Of a DNA stretch of 20,026 nt, positions 6,928 through 14,428 are shown piece by piece (position 1 is the first letter of the stretch; the number at the start of each line of letters is the position of its first letter). A program made the position numbers and the translations under genes. The notes beneath the pieces are model-generated. The model worked only from the letters and a program-made list of their open reading frames with translations. It had not been told where the DNA came from and did not search any database. Source of the DNA: JAAXHE01 sp964551635 (GTDB lineage: Bacteria; Latescibacterota; UBA2968; GCA-2709665); contig CAZKDZ010000131.1 in the NCBI GenBank assembly GCA_964551635.1, forward strand, positions 1 through 20,026, in the 5' to 3' direction.

Positions 6928-9667
6928 TGCGAAAAGAGGATGGGCAGGGGTCTGCACACTCGCTGTTTCAGTGGCGTTTTCATGGAGTTCGGTTTTCGGA
7001 GGTGAGCATGTGAACATCCGGGATCTGCTGGGAGACCGGGGGGTCAGCAGTGCGTTGCTGCAGGCCGAACGCACGCATCCCTACCTCTTCTTCTCGGCCG
7101 AAGACGTGCCGCGCCTGCGCGAAATGGCCGGGCGGGAACCGTACCGCGCGTGCGCCGAGGGGATCGTCCGGGCGGCCAGGCTGACGCTGAGAAACCCGAT
7201 CCCCAAAGAACCGCCTGCCGGAGCGGCCGACAGCCGTTTGCCCGACGGCAGCTACGACGAGTCGTTTCTGAAGGCGACCTACGATTTCCTGTCCTATGCG
7301 TACGCGTTGCAATACTACGGCCCGCTGTACGCGTTTGCGTACCTGCTGACGGAGGAGGAAGTTTTCGCGCAGCGCGCCAAGGCGTGGGCGCTGGCGTACG
7401 CGGGCTGGGAGAACTGGGGTCCGGCGGCCGATCCCTGGGATATGGAGGCGGCCATGATCCTCTCGGGAGCGGTGATCGTCTACGATTGGATTCCCGGTCG
7501 ATTCTCACGGGCGGAACGCGATCGTCTGCTTGCGGGACTGCGCGAGAAGGGGCGGAAGCTGTGCAGGAAGGATGCGTACTGGCTGACGCAGGACCCGGTG
7601 GCGCGGCGCGGGTCGCTCGCGAATAACCACAGATGGCGAAGCATACCCCTTGAGGGACTGGCAGGGTTGGGGCTGCTCTACGAGGTCGAAGAGGCGCGGG
7701 ACTGGCTGGATATGGGGCTGGTGCTCACGCGGGATTATCTCCTGCCGGCGGCCTATGGGAGAGACGGTGAGCGGATGGAGGGACGCGGCTGGCTGGGAGT
7801 CTGCCTGAGCGACGGGGGTCGGTTTATGGAGGCGGTGGCCCGCAACGGAGGGCCGGACCTGTTCGATACCGGGCCGCTGCGCCGACTGTCGCACTTTCTG
7901 ACTTTCGGGATGGAGATGTACAGGTCGCGCGGGCATTATAACGATCGGGCGGGCCTTCTGGCGCACGCCGGAAGGCTCCGGGACCCGTCGCTTCAGTGGC
8001 TGGCCCTGAAGCACGATCTGCGGCCGGATATGGAGGGATACCCGGCGTACTGGTATAACCGGGATAAAGTCCTCTATCAACCTGAAACCCCTTATGCAGT
8101 AAGCCTTCGGTGGGATGCCGGGTCCGGCCGGATGCGGATCGAAGTAAACGGCGTCCTGCGGGATCGGCAGGATATCGAACGCGTGGATGGGATCGACAGG
8201 GTCTCGCTTCAGGTTGAGGGCGACCGTGTCGAAATCGCTTCTCTCGACGTCTTCGACGCCGCCGGGGACGTCGTGGATCGCCTCGATGGACCGGTGGCGC
8301 TCACGAATGAAAGCGGCGAGACGGGCCTCGGATTCGCCAGCCTGCGCGCCGGCGAGATCCGGGTTTCCATACGTAAGCACCGATCGGACACCGGGCAGGC
8401 GATGTTGATGCTGATGTCAGGATCCAGGCGCGTGAGGGGCATCGCATTTACCGGAGAACACGAGATCGCCAAGGCGGTTGAGGAGATGGACGGAACGTAT
8501 ACGCTGGGCGTTTCGGCGGCGAAGGGGCTCTATTTCCACGGGCCCTGGGAATTCCTGTTCTACGACGGGAGCCTGGCGCCGGCGGCGCCGAAGCAGGACG
8601 TGACCGGGTTTCATTTCCGGGACCTGGGGCTGGTGAAGGTGCACGACACGCTGCGCGGGGAAGGAGTTCACGTCACGTTTACCTCCGGTCCGGAAGTGAG
8701 TAAGGAACAGGGGGACAAGAATGCGTTTACACTCACCACGTTCGGGGAGCGGCTGTTGTCGCCGCCGCGGACACCGAAGACGGGGGAGGCGACGCTTACG
8801 CAGGCGCAGTACGATCTGACGGCCTGGTACCAGGGCACACCGGGGCGAAACACGATTCTGGTGGACGGACGGGGACAGCCGACGGTACACGAGGAAAGTC
8901 CTGTACCGCGTGAGTACGAATTGCAATGGCTGGGACCGGAGGACGTTGTGAAGAGCGGCCGGATCGAGGAGACCTATTTTTCAGGGGACTACGATTACGT
9001 ACGGGGGGAAGCGGCGCACGCGTACCGACCCCTGCTGGAGACCTACCGACGCCATCTGATGTTCGTGAAGCCGCCGGGCGACCCGGACCTGCGGTACCTG
9101 GTGCTGTTCGATGAGATCGAAACCGCGGGAAGACAACCCAGACAGATCGAGTGGCGGCTGCTGACCCCGTACGGTGAGGTGAAAGTCGCCGGCGGCACTT
9201 CCAGAATCGAGGGGCGCGCGGCGTGGGTGCACATCGGACACCTCTGGCCTGAGGCGTCGACCGTCAGGATCGATTCCGCGCCCGCGCCGCGGGATGCGGA
9301 TCGGCAGCCCTATCTGCGGTTTCCGACGCCGGGGCCGGTGGAAAGGGTTCACTACCTTCACCTGCTTCAGCCGCTGCGTTCTGGGGAAGCGGAACCGGTT
9401 TCGGCGAAGCGGTTGATCGGGAACGGGGGGATCGGCGTCCGGGTAAGCGGCCCGGATGCGATCACTCTGGCGGTCTTCAGAACTGGAGAGGATTCAGTCA
9501 CCGCGGGCGGGCTGACCACGGACGCCCTCGCCAGTCTGGTGCGAAGGGGAAAGGACGGCGCCGGATCTGTGGTCTTGCATGGCGGGACGTTTGCCGAACT
9601 GGACGGGAGACGCGTCTTCAGTTCCGCGGATCAAACGAGCGTTCTGGTCGAGCTACCGGTTGAGTAA
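6914..9667 (+). CDS. Exported heparinase II/III-like protein (putative polysaccharide lyase, 917 aa)
   Basis: An N-terminal Sec-type signal peptide spans about residues 1-30 (basic start, hydrophobic core, cleavage probably near V-F-G-G), so the protein acts outside the cytoplasm. Residues about 55-390 read as an alpha/alpha toroid of the heparinase/alginate-lyase kind: H-P-Y-L-F-F-S-A-E-D-V-P-R-L-R-E, V-I-V-Y-D-W-I-P (188-194), an N-N-H-R-W motif (237-241) and G-H-Y-N-D (340-344). At about 393-540 there is an inserted beta-rich segment. Heparinase II/III features then resume at FLFYDGSLAPAAPK (547-560), FHFRDLGLVKV and GPEVSKEQGDKNAF (592-605). The usual H-x-H-x-D pattern is missing here: 598-601 reads E-Q-G-D, and the later T-x-x-H-N-T is T-P-G-R-N-T (642-647). 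Substrate is unknown; a uronate polymer fits the uxuA neighbour. It may be catalytically divergent. ATG 6914 is chosen because it leads directly into the signal peptide; ATG 6917 is equally possible. Confidence 0.8.
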   Translation: MMPVIAKRGWAGVCTLAVSVAFSWSSVFGGEHVNIRDLLGDRGVSSALLQAERTHPYLFFSAEDVPRLREMAGREPYRACAEGIVRAARLTLRNPIPKEPPAGAADSRLPDGSYDESFLKATYDFLSYAYALQYYGPLYAFAYLLTEEEVFAQRAKAWALAYAGWENWGPAADPWDMEAAMILSGAVIVYDWIPGRFSRAERDRLLAGLREKGRKLCRKDAYWLTQDPVARRGSLANNHRWRSIPLEGLAGLGLLYEVEEARDWLDMGLVLTRDYLLPAAYGRDGERMEGRGWLGVCLSDGGRFMEAVARNGGPDLFDTGPLRRLSHFLTFGMEMYRSRGHYNDRAGLLAHAGRLRDPSLQWLALKHDLRPDMEGYPAYWYNRDKVLYQPETPYAVSLRWDAGSGRMRIEVNGVLRDRQDIERVDGIDRVSLQVEGDRVEIASLDVFDAAGDVVDRLDGPVALTNESGETGLGFASLRAGEIRVSIRKHRSDTGQAMLMLMSGSRRVRGIAFTGEHEIAKAVEEMDGTYTLGVSAAKGLYFHGPWEFLFYDGSLAPAAPKQDVTGFHFRDLGLVKVHDTLRGEGVHVTFTSGPEVSKEQGDKNAFTLTTFGERLLSPPRTPKTGEATLTQAQYDLTAWYQGTPGRNTILVDGRGQPTVHEESPVPREYELQWLGPEDVVKSGRIEETYFSGDYDYVRGEAAHAYRPLLETYRRHLMFVKPPGDPDLRYLVLFDEIETAGRQPRQIEWRLLTPYGEVKVAGGTSRIEGRAAWVHIGHLWPEASTVRIDSAPAPRDADRQPYLRFPTPGPVERVHYLHLLQPLRSGEAEPVSAKRLIGNGGIGVRVSGPDAITLAVFRTGEDSVTAGGLTTDALASLVRRGKDGAGSVVLHGGTFAELDGRRVFSSADQTSVLVELPVE

Positions 9668-9686
9668 GCAATGGAGGGAATTCGTG

Positions 9687-9743
9687 TGGCGGGCACGGAC
9701 AGGGGCCTGATCACGGTATTGAGTCAGGTATGGTGCGCGTCAT
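9687..9743 (+). repeat. 57-base repeat, copy B (orphan copy between lyase stop and hepT)
   Basis: This copy matches 6871-6927 at 41 of 57 positions, ungapped. Its ATG at 9730, opposite the lyase start, opens only a 14-codon frame (MVRVIRQGIQVDDR, stop at 9772-9774). No functional downstream gene is therefore attached. It overlaps the 3' end of hepT, whose stop lies at 9740-9742 on the other strand. Confidence 0.75.
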
Positions 9744-10102
9744 CCGTCAGGGGATTCAGGTTGATGATCGATGAGTAATTCTTCGACATCCGTATAGAGA
9801 TTGTCCAGGTTTTCTTCTATAATTCCCCACACGATTGTGTGATCAATGCTGTTGTAATCATGTGCGAGAATATTTCTGAATGAAATGATACTACGATGAT
9901 CCCGTATTCTATTGAGTAACTGCGGATTATCTCGTTTTATTTTATTCAATGCTTCACCGATTATTTCGAATTTTCGTTCGACGCCACTCTTGAGCAGTTC
10001 GTCTTCTCGATAGTCATCATAGGTCTTGTCCTGAACAAACTTGAGGATTGCCGAGGACGCATCCTTGATGTCATAGAGGTATTTGAGTATCTCATCGTCC
10101 AT
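9740..10102 (-). CDS. hepT: HepT-like HEPN domain toxin (RNase, DUF86 family)
   Basis: This small, 120-residue, mostly helical protein carries the HEPN ribonuclease signature R-x4-H-x-Y: Arg76, His81 and Tyr83 in FRNILAHDY. In characterised HepT/MntA systems HepT is an RNase that the partner nucleotidyltransferase neutralises by adding AMP to the motif tyrosine. The catalytic Arg, His and target Tyr are all present, so the toxin looks intact. The start overlaps the mntA stop by 11 bases, the usual coupled arrangement. The last residues (H-Q-P-E-S-P-D-G) extend past the family's normal end into GC-rich flanking sequence that includes the 57-base repeat, which suggests the 3' end was set by an insertion junction. 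The coding sequence is much more AT-rich than its neighbours (line 9901-9960: 22/60 G+C). Confidence 0.87.
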   Translation of the reverse strand: MDDEILKYLYDIKDASSAILKFVQDKTYDDYREDELLKSGVERKFEIIGEALNKIKRDNPQLLNRIRDHRSIISFRNILAHDYNSIDHTIVWGIIEENLDNLYTDVEELLIDHQPESPDG

Positions 10103-10418
10103 AGATGTTCACCCTTTCGTCAAGGATGCTGCGACGAAAGTAGGGGTTCTTGAGTCCATTGAACGTAAGCAGATCAACATTGCAATTCAGCTTGTCCTCG
10201 AGATGGTGTAAAAGCCCGAAAAACCGCTTCGAAGGAAACGTAGTAGGATCCTCGAACTCCACGATCAAATCCACGTCGCTGACAGCGGTTCCCTGGCCCC
10301 GGCTCAAAGATCCGAACAGATCCAGTCTTTTCACCTTGAATTCCAGACATGCAGGAACTGCGATTTCCTTGATTTTCTCTATTGTCACGGTCAGTAATCT
10401 CCGAACATCGATGATCAT
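10092..10418 (-). CDS. mntA: MntA-like minimal nucleotidyltransferase antitoxin
   Basis: The product has 108 residues and a minimal nucleotidyltransferase fold. The active-site pattern G-S-x10-D-x-D is exact: Gly36-Ser37 followed ten residues later by Asp48 and Asp50. The third metal-binding acidic residue is probably Asp82 in N-V-D-L-L-T. The known role of such proteins is AMPylation of the cognate HepT toxin at the tyrosine of its R-x4-H-x-Y motif. The gene precedes hepT and overlaps it by 11 bases. Antitoxin before toxin on one mRNA is the standard order. ATG at 10418-10416 gives the expected family length. The AT-rich composition contrasts with both flanking lyase genes and points to horizontal acquisition. 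Confidence 0.88.
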   Translation of the reverse strand: MIIDVRRLLTVTIEKIKEIAVPACLEFKVKRLDLFGSLSRGQGTAVSDVDLIVEFEDPTTFPSKRFFGLLHHLEDKLNCNVDLLTFNGLKNPYFRRSILDERVNIYGR

Positions 10419-10677
10419 ATGACTGCCTGAAAGATACGCGAATCGAGGCGAACTGTCACCTACATTCCATGCATACAGGCTTGTTATCCGATCGGAGAGC
10501 CCTTGTTGTCTGGCTCTCCGCCCACTTCCCGGTCGGATGGCTGTTTACGCTGAAAACGTCGGTGAGCTTTTGTCGCTGGACGTCGGAGGCCACGCCCGGT
10601 GGGTGCCTGTCCATTGAAATCCGGGAAGTGCAACTGAGAAGCTTCAAGTATGTGACTGCTACTACACGGGATGCGCG
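10419..10677. other. Intergenic region between mntA and the 1221-residue gene
   Basis: These 259 bases contain no gene I can support. They must hold the promoter of mntA-hepT (leftward) and probably that of the gene at 10678. A strong stem-loop lies at 10493-10520 (separate entry). Short open frames cross the region on both strands but lack family features. An 11-base match (9 of 11) between 10438-10448 and 6929-6939 hints that copy B of the repeat may resume here; it could be chance. Confidence 0.5.
10493..10520. repeat. Perfect 9-bp inverted repeat / stem-loop
   Basis: CGGAGAGCC at 10493-10501 pairs perfectly with GGCTCTCCG at 10512-10520, leaving a 10-base loop. An outer pairing of ATCCGA (10486-10491) with TCGGAT (10533-10538) is possible, with an unpaired stretch on the right arm. 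No T-tract follows on either strand, so it is not a typical intrinsic terminator. It could be an operator, an mRNA leader element or a relic of a mobile element. Confidence 0.6.
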
Positions 10678-13600
10678 ATGGCCGAGGATCGAATCGAGAC
10701 ATTGAAGGACATGCACCTGACCACGGATCTGCGGGATGGGGCGGAGATTGTGGCGCCGGTGCATCCGGACTGGGCGCCGCTCGTCGGCCGATTGCAGGAA
10801 ATGATCCGGACGCATGCAGGTGTGGATCTGCCGATCGTGGATCCGGCCGTTCTTTCACCCCTGCCCGAAGGCCGGCACCGCGTGCTGCTGGGTAACGCGA
10901 TGGTCAACGATTCGATCATGGCGCTCTATCGCCGGCAATATGCCTTCGTCGACGAATTCTATCCTGGCGGGGACGGGTATGCAATCCGGACGGTACACAA
11001 CCCCGAAAACTGCGGCTGCAACGTGTTCCTGGTGGGCGCAAGCCGGGTGGAGGGTGCGGTCACCGCATTCGGGGAGCTTGAGGGCGTCCTGGAGGAGACC
11101 CGGGGACGTTTGAGGTATACGAACCTGTCGCGGTCCGAGGTGCACAGGACGCTGCTGCCGGAAATGACGCCCGCGGCCTTCCGAGAATGGGTAGCCGAGA
11201 TGTATCGGGACAATCTCAGCTACTATCCTGTCGAACAGGGGACCTTCCTGGGGCTGGCCCACCACCTGACCCACGATCCCGGCTGCGCGCGGATGTTCAG
11301 GGACGCGCTCTTCTACTACGAGGAACTGGTGAGGAACCGCTACGGCGGAAACTGGCTGTTCGAGCACATGCTGTTCATCTATTCCTGGGCGTGGCGGCTG
11401 TTCCTGGTCTGGGACCTGATCGAGGAGAGCGATGCCTTTACAGACGCGGACCGTCTCCGGATCACAAACATCCTGTGGGGCCTGGCGAACTACGTGGCCG
11501 GCACGCGCTATTTCAAGGGCGAAGCGCCGCCGCCACCGGAGATCCGGCAGAACCACTGGACGTTCGCGGGTCTGAGCGGGTCGTTCTGCACGGGTTATTT
11601 CGAGACCTATTACGGGATCACGCGATTCGAGAACCAGAACCTGTATTCCAGGGCGGTTTTCGACGGGCAGGCGAACAGCTACAAGCCCAACGACGATGCG
11701 GGGGGCGGATGGTGGGGCTACTGCTGGCTGGCGCCTTACCACCAGGCCATCTATGATCTGAAGCGTGACGATTTTCGCTTTCTTGAAAACGGCCAGCTCA
11801 AAACCTTTGCCGACTACGGCATTCAGGTGACGGACAATCTCGGCGTTCCGGTGAGCTTCGGCGATATGTGGTCCTATATAGAGCCGGGGCGGTACGCGGT
11901 CGCGGTCAAGAACAAGACCATCTCGCTCGAACTCGCGATGGCCCTCTGTACGGCGGCCTGGTACTACGAGGACGGGAGCTACCTCTGGGCGCTGGAGTGG
12001 ATGGGCGGCGCGCCGTATCCCGGTTGTTATTACCGGGCGCTTCCGAAACGCGCGCCAAACCGGCTGGCAGGGGTCACCGTGGCGCCGTTCAACCGTTCGC
12101 TTTACGAGTGGGTGGAACGCCACGCGCGGGGCGGAGCGAACGTGCCGATCGAGGAAGCGTTCGATAAACTGGTGATGCGCGGCGGGTTCGACAGGGACGA
12201 CGAATACCTCCTTCTGGACGGGACGTCGACGTTCGCGCACGGGCACGAAGACGGCAACTCGATCGGACGGCTGACGTGGAAGGGGCGGATGTGGCTGGCG
12301 GAACTGGACTACATCTGGAAGCGGCCCCGCCACCACTCGTCGGTCGTGTCGATCTGCAACGGTGAAACCGCCGAAATGCCGCCCCTGGTGGCGTTGAAGT
12401 GGGCGGAGAGGTTCGGGAGCACGGCTTTCACACGCACGGTCGTGCCGGGAACCAACGGGCTGGACTGGACGCGGGATATCCTCTGGGTCAAGGGCGGGTT
12501 CATTCTGGTCGCGGACTCGCTGCGGCTGCTCGAGGATGCGGATTACGATCTGAGGTGCCTGTGGAGGACACTTGGCGAGGTCAGACAGGACGGCTGTGAA
12601 CTGACGGTGGAACAGGAGGGCGTATATTTCCGCATTCTGAATGCGGATGACTCTGAAAAGTCCCTGGTGACGGAGGAAGCCCGCGTTGCAGGGACCGACC
12701 CTTACGAACTGTATCCGTTTGCGGACGGCCCGATCCGGATCTTCAGCCAGCACAAGGCGCTGCACGGCCGGCCCGGGGACGTGGAGCGTTACTTCAACCT
12801 GATGGTGGCGGGCTCGGATGAGGAGATAGATAGTTGGCGAATCGAGCGAATCGGCGAGGGCATGGTTCGGGTGGGGCATCCGGACGGTCCGTCCGTATTC
12901 GGCACTGTCGACGCGGAGGCGCAAATAGGCGCCATCCGGGTCGCCGCCTGCGCTTTCGCGTTGACCGAATCGTCCCTGACGTTGCTTGACGCGACGGGTC
13001 TGTGGGCCGCCGGAGCGATGTTTGAGAGCGACGCGCCGGTACACATCGTACTGCATCCGGGGGAGGGTGACGTCCGCGCAGGAAAGGAGACTCGAGTGCG
13101 GGCGGAGGGAATCTGTTTTGACGGAGAGGCAGAACATGCGCCTGAGAGTCTTTCGGCCGGAACGCATCGGATCCGCCTGGAAACCGATATCGGTGGCGTC
13201 TTGCGCGAGGCCGTTCGAACCGGAACGCCTTACGAGCATCGCAGAGCGCCCCGAAAACACGGTTTTGTGCCGAAGGATACGCCGCTCAGGCGGTTCTGGG
13301 AGACGGATGTCGGGGGGTCTGTCCGATGCGTCGATGCGAGCCGCGACTCGATCGCGGTCGGGACGGCCGGGGGGCAGGTAATCATGCTGGATCATGACGG
13401 GAGGATCGACTGGAAGCGCGAGACCGGCGCCGACGTGCGCGCCGTGCACCTGGCGGACCTGGAGGAAGGCCGGCTTCTGGCCGGGGGACGGGACCGCGCG
13501 CTGACGATGTTCGACTCCAAAGGAGAGGTTTGCTGGAGGCGCGCGTTTTCGCAGTCGCACGGTGTGGATCAGAACGTGAACGCGGTGACCACGGCGGATC

Positions 13601-14343
13601 TGACCGGTGACGGCAACCCGGTGGTCCTGGCGGCCACGGACGGGTGGCTGGTGTGGGCGCTGGCGCCGGATGGCGGGGAGGTCTGGCAGCGGCAGATCGA
13701 ACACCACGCCGCGCGGACGATGGTCGTCGGAGACGTGGAGGGAGACGGCAGGCAGGAAATCCTGGTGGGCGCTGAATATTACACGTCGAATCTCCTGGAG
13801 GCCGACGGTAGCATCCGGTGGACGGTTAACGGGGGTCCCTGTTTTACGGCGCTGGCCCTCGCGGACCTGAATGGCGACGGCGTGAAGGAGTCGGTCTACG
13901 GCGCCATGGACGGAAACGTCTATGCGGTCGATTCGATATCCGGAAGGACCCTCTGGACTGCCAACCTGGGAGACGACGTCCGGCGCGGCGCGACGGTTCC
14001 CGGGAGTGGATTCGCGGCGGGGAGCGTAAGCGGGCACGTGGCGCTGTTGACCGGCGCGGGAGGGAAGCGCTGGCGCCGGGACCTCGACGGGGCCGTGACC
14101 GGACTGGTCATTCTCGAGGCCGGCGGCGAAGAGATGATCGTTGCGGGGACGTCGGACGGTTGGGTCGTGTTCCTGTCGCCAGACGGGGAGGTTGCGGGCA
14201 GCCACCGCATGGAGGCCGGCGTGACCGTGTTGAAGTCCCTGACGGTACTTGGAGAGTCCGCCCTTCTTGTTGGGACCGACGGCGGCGGCGTGAGCGCCCT
14301 TCGTCCCGATCCGGCGGCATTCGATTTGCGCATCAATCCCTGA
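10678..14343 (+). CDS. Heparinase II/III-like protein with C-terminal FG-GAP/PQQ-like beta-propeller (1221 aa)
   Basis: Three parts can be read. Residues about 15-150 resemble the small alpha/beta domain at the N-terminus of several glycoside hydrolases (GH20/GH67 type): I-V-x-P, H-R-V-L-L-G-N-A, Y-A-I-R-T-V and a V-E-G-A-V-T-A-F-G-E-L helix. Residues about 160-800 form a heparinase-type helical toroid plus beta-sandwich. The classic H-x-H-x-D motif is in FAHGHEDGNSIG (519-530; His521, His523, Asp525), followed by K-R-P-R-H-H-S-S-V. Residues about 872-1210 form a propeller with seven to eight repeats, each with a Trp-containing edge strand. Three calcium-loop-like segments occur at D974-L-T-G-D-G, D1019-V-E-G-D-G and D1063-L-N-G-D-G. 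There is no signal peptide, and the upstream frame (open from 10618 only) offers none, so export is unexplained. The exact substrate is unknown; a uronate glycan fits uxuA 85 bases downstream. Confidence 0.78.
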   Translation: MAEDRIETLKDMHLTTDLRDGAEIVAPVHPDWAPLVGRLQEMIRTHAGVDLPIVDPAVLSPLPEGRHRVLLGNAMVNDSIMALYRRQYAFVDEFYPGGDGYAIRTVHNPENCGCNVFLVGASRVEGAVTAFGELEGVLEETRGRLRYTNLSRSEVHRTLLPEMTPAAFREWVAEMYRDNLSYYPVEQGTFLGLAHHLTHDPGCARMFRDALFYYEELVRNRYGGNWLFEHMLFIYSWAWRLFLVWDLIEESDAFTDADRLRITNILWGLANYVAGTRYFKGEAPPPPEIRQNHWTFAGLSGSFCTGYFETYYGITRFENQNLYSRAVFDGQANSYKPNDDAGGGWWGYCWLAPYHQAIYDLKRDDFRFLENGQLKTFADYGIQVTDNLGVPVSFGDMWSYIEPGRYAVAVKNKTISLELAMALCTAAWYYEDGSYLWALEWMGGAPYPGCYYRALPKRAPNRLAGVTVAPFNRSLYEWVERHARGGANVPIEEAFDKLVMRGGFDRDDEYLLLDGTSTFAHGHEDGNSIGRLTWKGRMWLAELDYIWKRPRHHSSVVSICNGETAEMPPLVALKWAERFGSTAFTRTVVPGTNGLDWTRDILWVKGGFILVADSLRLLEDADYDLRCLWRTLGEVRQDGCELTVEQEGVYFRILNADDSEKSLVTEEARVAGTDPYELYPFADGPIRIFSQHKALHGRPGDVERYFNLMVAGSDEEIDSWRIERIGEGMVRVGHPDGPSVFGTVDAEAQIGAIRVAACAFALTESSLTLLDATGLWAAGAMFESDAPVHIVLHPGEGDVRAGKETRVRAEGICFDGEAEHAPESLSAGTHRIRLETDIGGVLREAVRTGTPYEHRRAPRKHGFVPKDTPLRRFWETDVGGSVRCVDASRDSIAVGTAGGQVIMLDHDGRIDWKRETGADVRAVHLADLEEGRLLAGGRDRALTMFDSKGEVCWRRAFSQSHGVDQNVNAVTTADLTGDGNPVVLAATDGWLVWALAPDGGEVWQRQIEHHAARTMVVGDVEGDGRQEILVGAEYYTSNLLEADGSIRWTVNGGPCFTALALADLNGDGVKESVYGAMDGNVYAVDSISGRTLWTANLGDDVRRGATVPGSGFAAGSVSGHVALLTGAGGKRWRRDLDGAVTGLVILEAGGEEMIVAGTSDGWVVFLSPDGEVAGSHRMEAGVTVLKSLTVLGESALLVGTDGGGVSALRPDPAAFDLRINP

Positions 14344-14428
14344 TCGCATAAATTGGTATGCCCTTTAACCGACGCACGAACGACGTGTCATCACGCCGTC
14401 CATACACCCGATTCCGGAGAACGATCCC
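14344..14428. promoter_or_regulatory. Short spacer with ribosome-binding site for uxuA
   Basis: The spacer is 85 bases. GGAG at 14416-14419 lies nine bases before the uxuA ATG at 14429. No terminator-like hairpin was seen, so readthrough from the propeller-lyase gene is possible. Confidence 0.45.

Noticed and set aside
9730..9774. A 14-codon frame starting at the ATG of repeat copy B
   Set aside because: Too short and without a downstream partner. Best explained as a remnant of a duplicated gene start, not a functional peptide gene.
10469..10705. A 78-codon plus-strand frame (and overlapping minus-strand frames) before the 1221-residue gene
   Set aside because: No recognisable motif or convincing ribosome-binding site; it overlaps the start of a real gene and contains the 10493-10520 palindrome.
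10855..14349. An 1164-codon open frame antisense to the propeller-lyase gene
   Set aside because: It is codon-aligned with the sense gene, so it stays open simply because the sense gene avoids TTA, CTA and TCA codons. Its product is rich in Arg, Pro, His and Gln and shows no domain motifs.
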